This document shows, piece after piece, positions 26,158-34,388 of a DNA stretch of 64,000 bases. The stretch is from Microbacterium sp. Au-Mic1. Its GTDB lineage: Bacteria > Actinomycetota > Actinomycetes > Actinomycetales > Microbacteriaceae. The position numbers and the translations under genes are program-made. The DNA lies in the NCBI RefSeq assembly GCF_021341785.1, contig NZ_JAJTTF010000001.1, forward strand, positions 372,001 to 436,000. Reading direction: 5' to 3'. The stretch's first letter is position 1; each line of letters begins with the position of its first letter. A model generated the notes under the pieces. The model had not been told where the DNA came from. It did not search any database and saw only the letters and a list, made by a program, of their open reading frames with translations.

Positions 26158-26868
26158 ATGAGCACTGATCGCGTCGTCCTCGTCACCGGCGGAAACCGCG
26201 GCATCGGTCGCGCGATCGCCGAGCGCTTCGTGCGTGACGGCTACCGCGTCGCCGTCACCGCCCGCAGCGGGGAAGGGCCCGAGGGCACGCTGACCGTGCG
26301 CGCCGACGTCACCGACGCCGCGGCCGTGGACGCGGCGTTCACGGAGGTCGAGCAGAAGCTCGGACCCGTGGAGGTCGTCGTCGCCAACGCCGGCATCACG
26401 AAGGACACGCTCCTGCTGAGGATGAGCGAGGACGACTTCGACAGCGTCGTCTCGACGAACCTGGGCGGATCCTTCCGCGTCGTGAAGCGCGCGTCGAAGG
26501 GGATGCTCAAGGCGCGGTTCGGCCGGGTCATCCTCATCTCCAGCGTGGTCGGGCTCTACGGTTCCGCGGGTCAGATCAACTACGCCGCGTCGAAGAGCGC
26601 GCTGGTCGGCTTCGCCCGCTCCCTCACCCGCGAGCTCGGCGCCCGCGGCATCACCGCGAACGTGGTCGCGCCGGGATTCATCGAGACGGACATGACCTCC
26701 GAGCTGCCCGAGGACACGCAGAAGCAGTACAAGGCCAGCATCCCCGCGGGGCGCTTCGCCTCGGCCGACGAGGTGGCCGGGGTGGTCACCTGGCTCGCCT
26801 CCGACGACGCCGCATACATCTCCGGTGCGGTGATCCCCGTCGACGGCGGCCTCGGCATGGGGCACTGA
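26158..26868 (+). CDS. fabG: 3-oxoacyl-ACP reductase, MabA/FabG1-like SDR
   Basis: NAD(P)H-dependent reductase of 236 residues with the classical SDR features: cofactor site VTGGNRGIGRA (residues 9-19), NAG near 78, and the Ser-Tyr-Lys catalytic set in ISSVVGLYGSAG and YAASKSALVG. The C-terminus ISGAVIPVDGGLGMGH is nearly that of mycobacterial MabA. It would reduce beta-ketoacyl-ACP in fatty acid elongation. The gene is single, with no inhA-like enoyl reductase next to it. The ATG at 26158 was chosen because the cofactor motif then lies at its normal distance from the start. Confidence 0.9.
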   Translation: MSTDRVVLVTGGNRGIGRAIAERFVRDGYRVAVTARSGEGPEGTLTVRADVTDAAAVDAAFTEVEQKLGPVEVVVANAGITKDTLLLRMSEDDFDSVVSTNLGGSFRVVKRASKGMLKARFGRVILISSVVGLYGSAGQINYAASKSALVGFARSLTRELGARGITANVVAPGFIETDMTSELPEDTQKQYKASIPAGRFASADEVAGVVTWLASDDAAYISGAVIPVDGGLGMGH

Positions 26869-26896
26869 ACCCACGGTCCGCAGGAAGCCCGGCGGT

Positions 26897-27589
26897 TCAG
26901 CGCGCGGACGCGACCAGCAGCTCCGCGAGCCGATCGGGGACCGAGTACTGCGGCCAGTGGCCGGATCCGATGCGCACGACCTCGGCGTCGCGGATGCTGC
27001 GGTACTCGTCGCCGTAGGAGCCCCACTGTTCGAGGTATCCCTCGAGCGCCTCCTGCGTGAGCGTGCCCATGAGCAGCGTCGCCGGGACGTCGTACCGACG
27101 CGGGTCGGAGAGCGCGATCGGATCCGTCGGCACACGCGCGGGCACGCTCCGCACCGTGCGCGCGGCGGCGGAGCGAGTGCTCGCGTCGAGATCGGCGACG
27201 TCCTCGGCGTCGAAGAAGTCCCAGCCGGGGAACGGGATCACGCCATCGCTCACGGGAAACTCGCTGATGCCGATTCCGTTCGGCGGAGGCACGGTGTCGA
27301 CGAACACGGCGCGGCGGACACGATCGGGGCGGGCATCGACGGCGCCCCAGATGACGTTGCCGCCTCCGGAGTGGCCGACGAGCACCACCTCGCCGACGGA
27401 CTCGTCGATCGCGGCGACCACCGCATCGACCCAATCGCTCATGCGGATCTCGGACGAGTCCGCCGCAGGGGCTCCGACCCCGGGCATGGTCAGCGGCCGT
27501 GGTGCGTGTCCCGCGGCGCGGAGCGGTGCGAGCACCGGCTCCCACGAATCGGCGTCGAGCCACAGACCGGGAACGAGGATGATGTCCAT
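26897..27589 (-). CDS. Alpha/beta hydrolase
   Basis: A 230-residue soluble hydrolase. The nucleophile elbow is GHSGGGN near residue 73 (serine nucleophile), the oxyanion strand is LVPGLW at the N-terminus, and the likely catalytic histidine is in GSGHWPQYS near the C-terminus. This pattern belongs to small esterase/salicylate-esterase-like hydrolases; the substrate is unknown. It converges with fabG and has its own leaderless-type promoter. Confidence 0.82.
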   Translation of the reverse strand: MDIILVPGLWLDADSWEPVLAPLRAAGHAPRPLTMPGVGAPAADSSEIRMSDWVDAVVAAIDESVGEVVLVGHSGGGNVIWGAVDARPDRVRRAVFVDTVPPPNGIGISEFPVSDGVIPFPGWDFFDAEDVADLDASTRSAAARTVRSVPARVPTDPIALSDPRRYDVPATLLMGTLTQEALEGYLEQWGSYGDEYRSIRDAEVVRIGSGHWPQYSVPDRLAELLVASAR

Positions 27590-27595
27590 GCGTCC

Positions 27596-27601
27596 ACGCT
27601 A
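27596..27601 (-). promoter_or_regulatory. -10 box, leaderless start for the hydrolase gene
   Basis: Reads TAGCGT on the minus strand, 6 nt before the ATG. The spacer GGACGC is identical to that of glgC. Confidence 0.6.
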
Positions 27602-27661
27602 GGCAGGTCCGCCGACAAAGCGCCAGAGTCGATGCCGCCAGGCCGGGGGGCGCGGGCCTGC

Positions 27662-28297
27662 TCAGGGGAGCAGCGGGATGACCTCGGACAGATCCACGCG
27701 CCCGACCACGAGCGAAGCCTTCGCGCGGACGGCGGGTTTGGCGTTGAAGGCGAGCCCGAGCCCGGCGGCTGCCATCATCTGCAGATCGTTCGCGCCGTCG
27801 CCGATCGCGATCGTGGCGCGGGGCGCGACGCCGAGCTCTGCGGCCCATTCCCGCAGCGAGGCCGCCTTGGCCGCGGCGTCCACGATGGCGCCGTCGACCC
27901 GCCCGGTCAGGGCGTCGCCTCGGACTTCGAGACGGTTCGCGCGCCACCGGTCCACACCGAGGGCGGGTGCGACGGCGTCGAGGATCTCGTGGAAGCCCCC
28001 GGAGACCACGCCGACCACACCGCCGCGCGCGTGCACCGCCGCGGTGAGCTCCTGCACGCCGGGGGTGGGTTCGATACGGCTGCGCACACGCTCGAACGCC
28101 GCCGTGGGGACGCCCGCCAGTGCTTCGACGCGCGTGCGCAGGCTCGTCGCGAAGTCGACCTCGCCGCGCATGGCGGCCTCGGTCGCGGCCTGCACTTCCG
28201 CGCGGCGCCCCGCCTCCTCGGCGAGGAGCTCGATCACCTCGTTGCGGATCAGCGTGGAATCTGCATCGAGGACGACGAGGAAGCGCGCGGTGGTCAC
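27662..28297 (-). CDS. serB: Phosphoserine phosphatase
   Basis: Removes phosphate from phosphoserine, the last step of serine synthesis. The 211-residue HAD-family protein has the nucleophile motif DADSTLI (residues 10-16), motif II VVSGG near 99, and motif III/IV GDGANDLQM near 167 with an upstream lysine. It lacks the N-terminal ACT domain found in longer actinobacterial SerB2. The GTG start at 28295-28297 lies 6 nt from its -10 box. Other HAD phosphatases could look similar, but the DADST and GDGANDL motifs favour SerB. Confidence 0.88.
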   Translation of the reverse strand: MTTARFLVVLDADSTLIRNEVIELLAEEAGRRAEVQAATEAAMRGEVDFATSLRTRVEALAGVPTAAFERVRSRIEPTPGVQELTAAVHARGGVVGVVSGGFHEILDAVAPALGVDRWRANRLEVRGDALTGRVDGAIVDAAAKAASLREWAAELGVAPRATIAIGDGANDLQMMAAAGLGLAFNAKPAVRAKASLVVGRVDLSEVIPLLP

Positions 28298-28303
28298 CCG
28301 ACG

Positions 28304-28309
28304 AGCGTA
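28304..28309 (-). promoter_or_regulatory. -10 box, leaderless start for serB
   Basis: Reads TACGCT on the minus strand, 6 nt before the GTG start. Confidence 0.55.
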
Positions 28310-28360
28310 GCGGCCGCGTCGGCAGGCCCGAGCCGCTGTGACGCTGCGGCAGGGGAGCGG

Positions 28361-29605
28361 TCACCGCTCGATGCGCTGGCCCTTCCCCACCACCGTGAGC
28401 CCGGTCTCCGTGATCGTGAAGCCGCGCTCGAGATCGCGTTCGCGATCGACGCCGACCGTCGCGCCGTCGAGCAGCACCACGTTCTTGTCGAGGATCGCCC
28501 GGTGCACTCGCGCGCCCTGACCCACTCGCACGCCATCGAAGAGCACCGAGTCGGTGATGGTCGATCCGCCGGCGGCGAGAGTCCAAGGGCCGACCACGCT
28601 GCGCTCCAGGTGCGTGCCGGAGAGCACGGATCCCAGCGAGACGATGGAATCGATCGCATTGCCGATCCGCCCCACAGAGTCCCGCACGAACTTGGCCGGC
28701 GGCGAGTTCACCGCCTGGGAGTGGATGGGCCACTCCATGTTGTAGAGGTTGAAGATCGGCAGGGTCGAGATGAGATCCATGTGCGCGTCGAAGAAGGACT
28801 CGATCGTGCCCACGTCCCGCCAGTAGGAGCGGTCGCGCGGGGAGGATCCCGGTACCTCGTTCTGCTTCATGTCGTAGAACCCCGCCTCGCCGCGGTTCAC
28901 GAAGTACGGGATGATGTCGCCGCCCATGTCATGGTCGGACCCGGCGAGCTCGCCGTCGGCCTCGACGGCCTCGATGAGAGCGTCGGCGTCGAAGACGTAG
29001 TTGCCCATCGACGCGAGCACCTCGTGCGGCGAGTCCGGCAGCCCCGTCGGATCGGAGGGCTTCTCCAGGAACTCGTTGATGCGGCCGGAGTCGCCTTCCG
29101 CGACGTCGATGACGCCGAACTGCGAGGCGAGCGCGAGCGGCTGACGGATGCCGGCGACCGTGGCCCGTGCGCCGGAGGCGATGTGCGCCTCGATCATCTG
29201 GGTGAAGTCCATCCGGTAGACGTGATCGGCGCCGATCACGACGACGATGTCCGGCTTCTCGTCCAGGATCAGATTCAGGCTCTGCAGGATCGCGTCGGCG
29301 GATCCGGAGAACCAGCGCTTGCCGAGACGCTGCTGAGCGGGCACCGAGGTCACGTAGGAGTCGAGCAGAGCGGACATCCGCCACGTCTGCGAGATGTGCC
29401 GATCGAGGCTGTGCGACTTGTACTGGGTGAGCACCACGATCTGCCGCAGGCCCGAATTGATCAGGTTGGAGATCGCGAAATCGATCAGTCGGTACTGCCC
29501 GCCGAACGGGACCGCGGGCTTGGCCCGATCCGCCGTCAGAGGCATGAGTCGCTTGCCCTCGCCGCCGGCGAGGATGATCCCGAAAACCTTCTTTGGTGCC
29601 GACAT
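28361..29605 (-). CDS. glgC: Glucose-1-phosphate adenylyltransferase
   Basis: Makes ADP-glucose from glucose 1-phosphate and ATP, the committed step of bacterial glycogen synthesis. The 414-residue protein has the nucleotidyltransferase motif [12 protein letters not shown] (near residue 12), [14 protein letters not shown] (near 29), GADHVYRMD (near 128), and a C-terminal left-handed beta-helix. It is of normal length. It is divergent from glgA with only 46 bp between the two starts, so the two steps are probably controlled together. Confidence 0.96.
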   Translation of the reverse strand: MSAPKKVFGIILAGGEGKRLMPLTADRAKPAVPFGGQYRLIDFAISNLINSGLRQIVVLTQYKSHSLDRHISQTWRMSALLDSYVTSVPAQQRLGKRWFSGSADAILQSLNLILDEKPDIVVVIGADHVYRMDFTQMIEAHIASGARATVAGIRQPLALASQFGVIDVAEGDSGRINEFLEKPSDPTGLPDSPHEVLASMGNYVFDADALIEAVEADGELAGSDHDMGGDIIPYFVNRGEAGFYDMKQNEVPGSSPRDRSYWRDVGTIESFFDAHMDLISTLPIFNLYNMEWPIHSQAVNSPPAKFVRDSVGRIGNAIDSIVSLGSVLSGTHLERSVVGPWTLAAGGSTITDSVLFDGVRVGQGARVHRAILDKNVVLLDGATVGVDRERDLERGFTITETGLTVVGKGQRIER

Positions 29606-29651
29606 GCGTCCACCATAGAGCCCCGTCGCCGCGATGTACTACCTTCAGGAC
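29606..29651. promoter_or_regulatory. Divergent leaderless promoters of glgC and glgA
   Basis: Minus strand: TATGGT (29612-29617) lies 6 nt before the glgC ATG. Plus strand: TACCTT (29640-29645) lies 6 nt before the glgA ATG at 29652. The two -10 boxes are 22 bp apart, so polymerases at the two promoters must compete for the same stretch. Confidence 0.55.
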
Positions 29652-30836
29652 ATGCGCGTCGACATCATCACCAAGGAGTACCCGCCTGAGATCTACGGAG
29701 GGGCCGGGGTGCACGCCGCGGAACTGGTGAAAGCGTTGCGCGGAAGCGTGGATGTGCGGGTCAGGGCGTTCGGCGCGGACCGGGATGAACAGGGGGTTAC
29801 GGCTTATCGGACACCCGTCGAACTCGCCGGTGCGAACGCCGCGCTGCAGACGCTCGGCACGGATCTCGACATGGTGCCGGACATCGCAGGAGCCGACGTC
29901 GTGCACAGTCACACCTGGTACGCGAACTTCGCCGGGCACATCGCCGCGCAGCTGCACGGCATCCCGCACGTCCTCACCGCGCACAGCCTGGAACCGCTGC
30001 GTCCTTGGAAGGCCGAGCAGCTCGGTGGGGGCTACGCCGTCTCGAGCGGCATCGAGCGGCTCGCCTACGAGAACGCGGCCGCGATCATCGCCGTGAGCGG
30101 GGGCATGCGCAACGACATCCTGCGGGCCTATCCGCAGGTCGACCCCGCGAAGGTGCACGTGATCTACAACGGGATCGACGTCGATGCGTGGCGTCCCGTC
30201 GAGGATCCGGGCGTGCTCGCGAAGCACGGCATCGATCCGTCGCGCCCTTCGGTCGTCTTCGTCGGTCGCATCACGAGGCAGAAGGGCCTGCCCTACTTCC
30301 TGCGCGCCGCCGAGAAGCTGCCGTCCGAGGTGCAGCTCGTGCTCTGCGCAGGGGCGCCGGACACTCCGGAGATCATGGACGAGGTGCGCGGTCTGGTGGC
30401 CGAACTCACCGCGACGCGCACCGGAGTGGTCTGGATCGAGGAGTTCCTGCCGCGCCACGAGCTGTCCGCCATCCTCACGGCTGCGACGACGTTCGTCTGC
30501 CCGTCGGTGTACGAGCCGCTGGGCATCGTGAACCTGGAGGCGATGGCCTGCGGTGCCGCGGTCGTGGGCACCGCGACGGGCGGGATCCCCGAGGTCGTCG
30601 TCGACGGCGTGACGGGCCGGCTAGTGCCGATCGATCAGGTGCAGGACGGCACGGGGACGCCGGTGGATCCGGAGCGGTTCGTGGCGGATCTCGCGGCGGT
30701 GCTGACCGAGGTGGTGTCGGACCGGGAGCAGGCGCGCGCCTATGGCGAGGCCGGTCGGCGTCGCGCCGCGGAGGAGTTCAGCTGGGCTGCGATCGCCGAC
30801 ACGACGAGGGCGCTCTACGAGCAGCTCACGGCCTGA
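29652..30836 (+). CDS. glgA: Glycogen synthase / glycosyltransferase, actinobacterial GlgA type
   Basis: Retaining GT-B glycosyltransferase of 394 residues. N-terminal KEYPPEIYGGAGVHAAEL (residues 7-24) is the donor/acceptor loop; C-terminal features are FVGRITRQKG near 202 and the GT4 nucleotide-sugar motif SVYEPLGIVNLEAMACG near 290. This short type is the actinobacterial ADP- or UDP-glucose glycogen synthase, also shown in mycobacteria to make maltose 1-phosphate (GlgM), so either product is possible. I chose the ATG at 29652 over the upstream ATG at 29634, to match family N-termini and the -10 box spacing. Confidence 0.9.
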   Translation: MRVDIITKEYPPEIYGGAGVHAAELVKALRGSVDVRVRAFGADRDEQGVTAYRTPVELAGANAALQTLGTDLDMVPDIAGADVVHSHTWYANFAGHIAAQLHGIPHVLTAHSLEPLRPWKAEQLGGGYAVSSGIERLAYENAAAIIAVSGGMRNDILRAYPQVDPAKVHVIYNGIDVDAWRPVEDPGVLAKHGIDPSRPSVVFVGRITRQKGLPYFLRAAEKLPSEVQLVLCAGAPDTPEIMDEVRGLVAELTATRTGVVWIEEFLPRHELSAILTAATTFVCPSVYEPLGIVNLEAMACGAAVVGTATGGIPEVVVDGVTGRLVPIDQVQDGTGTPVDPERFVADLAAVLTEVVSDREQARAYGEAGRRRAAEEFSWAAIADTTRALYEQLTA

Positions 30837-30840
30837 CCGA

Positions 30841-30846
30841 TAGGCT
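30841..30846 (+). promoter_or_regulatory. -10 box, leaderless start for the ABC ATPase gene
   Basis: TAGGCT lies 6 nt (GGGCGC) before the ATG at 30853 and 4 bp after the glgA stop codon. Confidence 0.65.
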
Positions 30847-30852
30847 GGGCGC

Positions 30853-31635
30853 ATGTCTGCCGTCCTCGAATTCTCGGACGTCGTGGTGCGCCGCGACGGC
30901 CGCAACATCGTCGATCATCTCTCCTGGACCGTCGAGGACGACCAGCGCTGGGTGGTGCTGGGACCCAACGGCGCAGGCAAGACGACGCTCCTGCAGCTCG
31001 CTGACACGCTGATGCACCCGACGCAGGGGAAGGTGGACATCCTGGGGGAGACGCTCGGCCGCACCGACGTGTTCGAGATCCGCCCCCGGATCGGCTTCGC
31101 CTCCTCGGCGATGGCGCGCCGGATCCCGGCGGACGAGACCGTGTTGAACACCGTCATGACCGCCGCATACTCGGTCATGGGTCGTTGGAACGAGTCGTAC
31201 GAGTCGATCGACGAGCGCCGTGCGATGCGGGTGCTCGAGCAGTGGCACCTGGAGCACCTCGCCGAGCGCCATTTCGGCACGCTCAGCGATGGCGAGCAGA
31301 AGCGTGTGCAGATCGCCCGCGCCGTGATGACCGACCCCGAACTGCTGCTGCTGGACGAGCCCAGCGCGAGCCTCGATCTCGGCGCGCGCGAAGAGCTGCT
31401 GGGCCTGCTCGGTGGATTCGCCCAGTCGCCGACGACGCCGGCCATGGTCATGGTGACGCATCACGTCGAGGAGATCCCCGTCGGCTTCACGCATGTGCTG
31501 CTGCTGCGCGACGGTGCGATCGTCGCGGCGGGTCCGATCGAGCAGACGCTCACTGCGGAGACTCTGAGCGAGGCGTTCGGCATGCCGATCTCTCTGGACC
31601 GGGCCGACGGGCGCTACGCGGCCCGCGCCGCCTGA
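30853..31635 (+). CDS. Orphan ABC transporter ATP-binding protein
   Basis: A 260-residue single ABC domain: Walker [10 protein letters not shown] near residue 36, signature [14 protein letters not shown] near 146 (Asp in place of the second Gly of LSGGQ), Walker [13 protein letters not shown] near 165 and the H-loop VTHHVEEI near 200. No membrane partner or binding protein is adjacent. Related actinobacterial orphan ATPases (YlmA-type) are often labelled as iron or molybdate transport components without proof. The leaderless-type promoter just after glgA makes it a separate transcription unit. Confidence 0.85.
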   Translation: MSAVLEFSDVVVRRDGRNIVDHLSWTVEDDQRWVVLGPNGAGKTTLLQLADTLMHPTQGKVDILGETLGRTDVFEIRPRIGFASSAMARRIPADETVLNTVMTAAYSVMGRWNESYESIDERRAMRVLEQWHLEHLAERHFGTLSDGEQKRVQIARAVMTDPELLLLDEPSASLDLGAREELLGLLGGFAQSPTTPAMVMVTHHVEEIPVGFTHVLLLRDGAIVAAGPIEQTLTAETLSEAFGMPISLDRADGRYAARAA

Positions 31636-31640
31636 TCTGT

Positions 31641-31720
31641 TAGAATCGATCCTTGGTGCTCTCGGCACCGCAGACTTCCCTCGCCCCTGGCACAATCCAG
31701 GGCACCACGTAAGGAACCCC
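31641..31720 (+). promoter_or_regulatory. Promoter and structured leader of rpmE2
   Basis: TAGAAT (31641-31646) is a strong -10 box; the transcript should start near 31653. The 68-nt leader folds into two hairpins: GGTGC-TCTCG-GCACC (31655-31669) and CCCTGG-CACAAT-CCAGGG (31685-31702). They are followed by AAGGA (31711-31715) as ribosome-binding site. This resembles an L31-type ribosomal-protein leader, used for autoregulation in other actinobacteria; the match was judged by eye only. No Zur-like operator is visible. Confidence 0.55.
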
Positions 31721-31978
31721 ATGAAGACTGACATCCACCCCACGTACCAGGCCGTCGTGTTCCGCGACCTCGGCTCGGGCGACACCTTCCTGACCCGTTC
31801 GACGGTCACGAGCGACAAGACGATCGAGCTGGACGGCGTGGAGTACCCCGTCATCGACGTCGAGATCTCCTCGGCCTCGCACCCGTTCTACACGGGCAAG
31901 CAGCGCATCATGGACTCGGCCGGCCGCGTCGAGAAGTTCAACCAGCGCTTCAAGAACTTCGGCGGTTCCTCCAAGTAA
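31721..31978 (+). CDS. rpmE2: 50S ribosomal protein L31 type B
   Basis: An 85-residue ribosomal protein beginning [16 protein letters not shown], with SHPFYTGKQ (near 54) and the C-terminal FNQRF segment. It has no cysteine at all, so it is the zinc-independent (C-) form; in other bacteria this form replaces a zinc-binding L31 during zinc limitation, or is the only copy. The ATG follows AAGGA. A strong terminator follows. Confidence 0.97.
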   Translation: MKTDIHPTYQAVVFRDLGSGDTFLTRSTVTSDKTIELDGVEYPVIDVEISSASHPFYTGKQRIMDSAGRVEKFNQRFKNFGGSSK

Positions 31979-31988
31979 TCGCCGCTGC

Positions 31989-32023
31989 GAAGACCCCCGT
32001 CCTCGGTCGAGGCGGGGGTCTTC
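31989..32023. terminator. Strong bidirectional terminator after rpmE2
   Basis: GAAGACCCCCG and CGGGGGTCTTC form an 11-bp stem, continued after an unpaired T by an inner 5-bp stem CCTCG/CGAGG with a 2-nt loop. It separates rpmE2 from the convergent 73-residue gene. Confidence 0.85.
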
Positions 32024-32029
32024 TGCTGT

Positions 32030-32251
32030 CTACGCCGAGCCCGGGCCGTCGATGGCGGGCGCCGTCGACCGGATCGTCTCGAGGGCGAACCGGATGCCGT
32101 CGATCTTGCCCTCGGCATGGCGGATCACGCGGCGGAAACGGTTCTTGCGCTTCGGCTCCTGGGCGAACGTCACCTGCAGGAAGTCGATGACGGTCTGCAT
32201 CCTCTCGATCTCCTGTTCCAGGATCTCGATGCGTGCGGTGTCGGTCGTCAT
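32030..32251 (-). CDS. 73-residue coiled-coil protein, unknown function
   Basis: Starts MTTDTARIEILEQEIERM at the ATG 32249-32251, with GAGGGAGG nearby. The first half has heptad-like Leu/Ile spacing (residues 7-30) predicting a coiled coil; the middle is strongly basic (EPKRKNRFRRVIRH). It looks like a small nucleic-acid- or ribosome-associated protein, but I do not recognise the family. It converges on rpmE2. Confidence 0.6.
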   Translation of the reverse strand: MTTDTARIEILEQEIERMQTVIDFLQVTFAQEPKRKNRFRRVIRHAEGKIDGIRFALETIRSTAPAIDGPGSA

Positions 32252-32325
32252 GGCGGTCGCGCCTCCCTCGGTCGGGTAACCGCCCAGTTTACCGCGCGAG
32301 GATCTGCCGGTGCGGAACGTGCCGG

Positions 32326-32619
32326 TCAGAGGTCGATCCGGATCCTGTCGCCGTCGATGCCCCAGGGAGTGTCGCCGGGCGCCGGCGCGGGGGCGGTCCG
32401 CCTCGTCTGCCGGTCGCGTTCGGCCTCGGCCTCCATCGATGAAGGTGCGAACACGCTGTCGAAGGCGCCGCCGATCCCTCCTCCGCCTCCCACGTAGCGC
32501 TTCTCGAGCGGCCTGCGACGAACGAGCACCCAGGCGGCATAGCCGAGGACGTAGAGCCCTAGCGCGACCGGGAGGGCTGCCGTGCTCCAGCCCAGCACCG
32601 CGTTCAGGGTCGCATTCAC
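32326..32619 (-). CDS. 97-residue single-span membrane protein, unknown function
   Basis: The N-terminus holds one membrane helix (about residues 10-33: ALPVALGLYVLGYAAWVLV) followed by RRRPLEKRYVGGGGGIGG and a soluble, charged tail ending WGIDGDRIRIDL. GTG start at 32617-32619, 6 nt from a TAGCCT box, supports expression as a leaderless mRNA. Family not recognised. Confidence 0.65.
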   Translation of the reverse strand: MNATLNAVLGWSTAALPVALGLYVLGYAAWVLVRRRPLEKRYVGGGGGIGGAFDSVFAPSSMEAEAERDRQTRRTAPAPAPGDTPWGIDGDRIRIDL

Positions 32620-32625
32620 CCCTGC

Positions 32626-32631
32626 AGGCTA
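32626..32631 (-). promoter_or_regulatory. -10 box, leaderless start for the 97-residue protein
   Basis: Reads TAGCCT on the minus strand, 6 nt (GCAGGG) before the GTG start. Confidence 0.55.
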
Positions 32632-32651
32632 CGCCGCAGGATCCGGATCTG

Positions 32652-33398
32652 TCAGAAGGACCTGGTGGGCGCGCTCTGACGGGCGGCGTCGCCGTCGCGC
32701 ACCGGCCAGCGGCCGTCGACGCGTTCGGTGGGCTCGATCCGGCCGATCCGCACGAAATAATCGGTCAGGCTCGCGGCCTGTGCGCGGGCCCAGCCGATCT
32801 GGCGGGTGTGCAGCTCACCCGCGCTCGCCGGCAGGGGGAAACGCTGGGCCAGCGCCTGGGCGACCCGGCCTGCGGCGACAGCGTCGGCCGAGGCATCGTG
32901 CGCACCGGTCAGGTCGACGCCGTAGTGCGCGGCCACGATCTCCAGCGTCCGTTTGCCGGGGCGATACCGGTCGTAGGTCTTGTCGATGATCAGAGGATCG
33001 ATCACCGGGGCGGGGTTCTCCAGAGGGGCGATCCGGTGCCGGCGCGCCTCGTGCGCGAGCAGCGAGAAGTCGAAGGCGGCGTTGTACGCCACCACCGGCA
33101 CACCCTGATCGAGCAGCGAACGCAGCGCGGTCACGACGCCGGCGATGACCTGTGCGGCGGGTGCGCCGTCGCGGAAGGCGCGTTCGGAGGTGATGCCGTG
33201 GATCGCTGTGGCGCCGGCGGGGATGGGGATTCCAGGGTCGGCCAGCCAGGTGCGGGCGGCGATCTCGGCGCCGTGGTGGTCGAGCACACCGACGTGCGCG
33301 GTGACGATGCGGTCCCGGGTGACGTCGATTCCCGTGGTCTCCAGGTCGAACACCCCGACGCGGGTCAACCAGGGCGGAAGCGGCGTCGAAGCGGTCAT
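32652..33398 (-). CDS. DnaQ-like 3'-5' exonuclease (DEDDh)
   Basis: The 248-residue protein has the four acidic residues of the DEDDh exonuclease family: FDLETTG (Asp18, Glu20), YNAAFDFSLL (Asp110), and GAHDASAD (His167, Asp172). The same fold proofreads in DNA polymerase III epsilon, but this protein stands alone, without a helicase or polymerase domain, so it may act in repair or RNA processing. The ATG at 33396-33398 (MTASTPLPPW) was chosen for its -10 box 6 nt upstream; the longer frame crosses the divergent hydrolase gene. Confidence 0.88.
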   Translation of the reverse strand: MTASTPLPPWLTRVGVFDLETTGIDVTRDRIVTAHVGVLDHHGAEIAARTWLADPGIPIPAGATAIHGITSERAFRDGAPAAQVIAGVVTALRSLLDQGVPVVAYNAAFDFSLLAHEARRHRIAPLENPAPVIDPLIIDKTYDRYRPGKRTLEIVAAHYGVDLTGAHDASADAVAAGRVAQALAQRFPLPASAGELHTRQIGWARAQAASLTDYFVRIGRIEPTERVDGRWPVRDGDAARQSAPTRSF

Positions 33399-33488
33399 GA
33401 CGCCACCGTAGGGTGCGGCCCGGACATCGCCGTCCCGGCACGCGGCAGTGCGCTCAGGCAGTGCCGATCCCGCCCGTAGACTCGAACC
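33399..33488. promoter_or_regulatory. Divergent leaderless promoters of exonuclease and hydrolase
   Basis: Minus strand: TACGGT (33405-33410) is 6 nt from the exonuclease ATG. Plus strand: TAGACT (33477-33482) is 6 nt from the hydrolase ATG at 33489. Nothing else is evident in this 90-bp gap. Confidence 0.55.
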
Positions 33489-34388
33489 ATGCCCGCGCCC
33501 TCGCCCTATGCCGCACGCCTGGATCGCATCTCCGTGCGTCGGCAGGAGGCCGAGGTTCTCGGCGGACGCACGGCGTACTGGAGCTACGGCCCTGACGATG
33601 CCGAGCTCACCGTTCTCGCGGTGCACGGTTTCCGCGGCGAGCACCACGGATTGGAGCCGGTGGTCGCGCACCTGCCCGGCATTCGCGTGATCATGCCCGA
33701 TCTCCCGGGATTCGGCGAGACCGCACCCCTGCCGGGCCGCGTGCACGACATCGACGCCTACGCGCAGTGGCTCATCGACTTCGCCGCGGTGGCGGCCCCG
33801 GGCGCGGTCGTCCTCGGGCACTCGTTCGGCTCGATCGTGGCATCGGCTGCCGTCTCGCGCGGGCTGGAGACGCCGCGGCTGATCCTGGTCAATCCGATCG
33901 GCGCGCCGGCGTTGGAGGGCCCGAAGGCGGTGCTCACACGTCTCGCGATCCTCTACTACGCCCTCGGGGCGCGGCTTCCGGAGGGCATCGGCACCGAGCT
34001 CCTGCGCAACAGGATCATCGTGCGGGGCATGAGCATCGCGATGGCGAAGACCAGCGATCCGGAACTGCGCCGGTTCGTGCACGATCAGCACGACACCTAC
34101 TTCTCACGGTTCGCGGACCGCGAGGTCCTGAGTCAGGCGTTCCGCACGAGCGTCTCCCATGACGTCCGAGAGTTCGCGCCGCGGATCACCGTGCCGACGC
34201 TGCTCGTCGCGGCGCAGCGCGACGACATCACGCCGATCGAGGCCGAGCGCCACCTGGCCACCCTCTTCCCCGACGCCGAGCTGGTCGAGATCGCCCATGT
34301 CGGGCACCTGATCCACTACGAGACCCCTGCCGAGGCGGCGGGCGCGATCAGGCGGTTCCTCCGGCCTCTCGCCGTGCCAGCCCCATGA
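33489..34388 (+). CDS. Alpha/beta hydrolase
   Basis: A 299-residue hydrolase with the nucleophile motif GHSFGSIVA near residue 118 (Ser), the oxyanion HGFRGEHHG near 46, an aspartate in RDDITPIEA near 245 and the histidine in VGHLIHYETP near 275. It resembles hydrolases of small esters or C-C bonds; substrate unknown. The frame has a leaderless start. Its last 41 bp overlap the convergent Lrp-type regulator gene. Confidence 0.85.
   Translation: MPAPSPYAARLDRISVRRQEAEVLGGRTAYWSYGPDDAELTVLAVHGFRGEHHGLEPVVAHLPGIRVIMPDLPGFGETAPLPGRVHDIDAYAQWLIDFAAVAAPGAVVLGHSFGSIVASAAVSRGLETPRLILVNPIGAPALEGPKAVLTRLAILYYALGARLPEGIGTELLRNRIIVRGMSIAMAKTSDPELRRFVHDQHDTYFSRFADREVLSQAFRTSVSHDVREFAPRITVPTLLVAAQRDDITPIEAERHLATLFPDAELVEIAHVGHLIHYETPAEAAGAIRRFLRPLAVPAP

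Noticed and set aside
26957..29689. Plus-strand open frame of 910 codons
   Set aside because: Antisense to three recognised genes (hydrolase, serB, glgC); low-complexity translation.
31636..31720. Zur operator upstream of zinc-free L31
   Set aside because: No TGAAAATGATTTTCA-like palindrome is present; only hairpins and the -10 box are seen.
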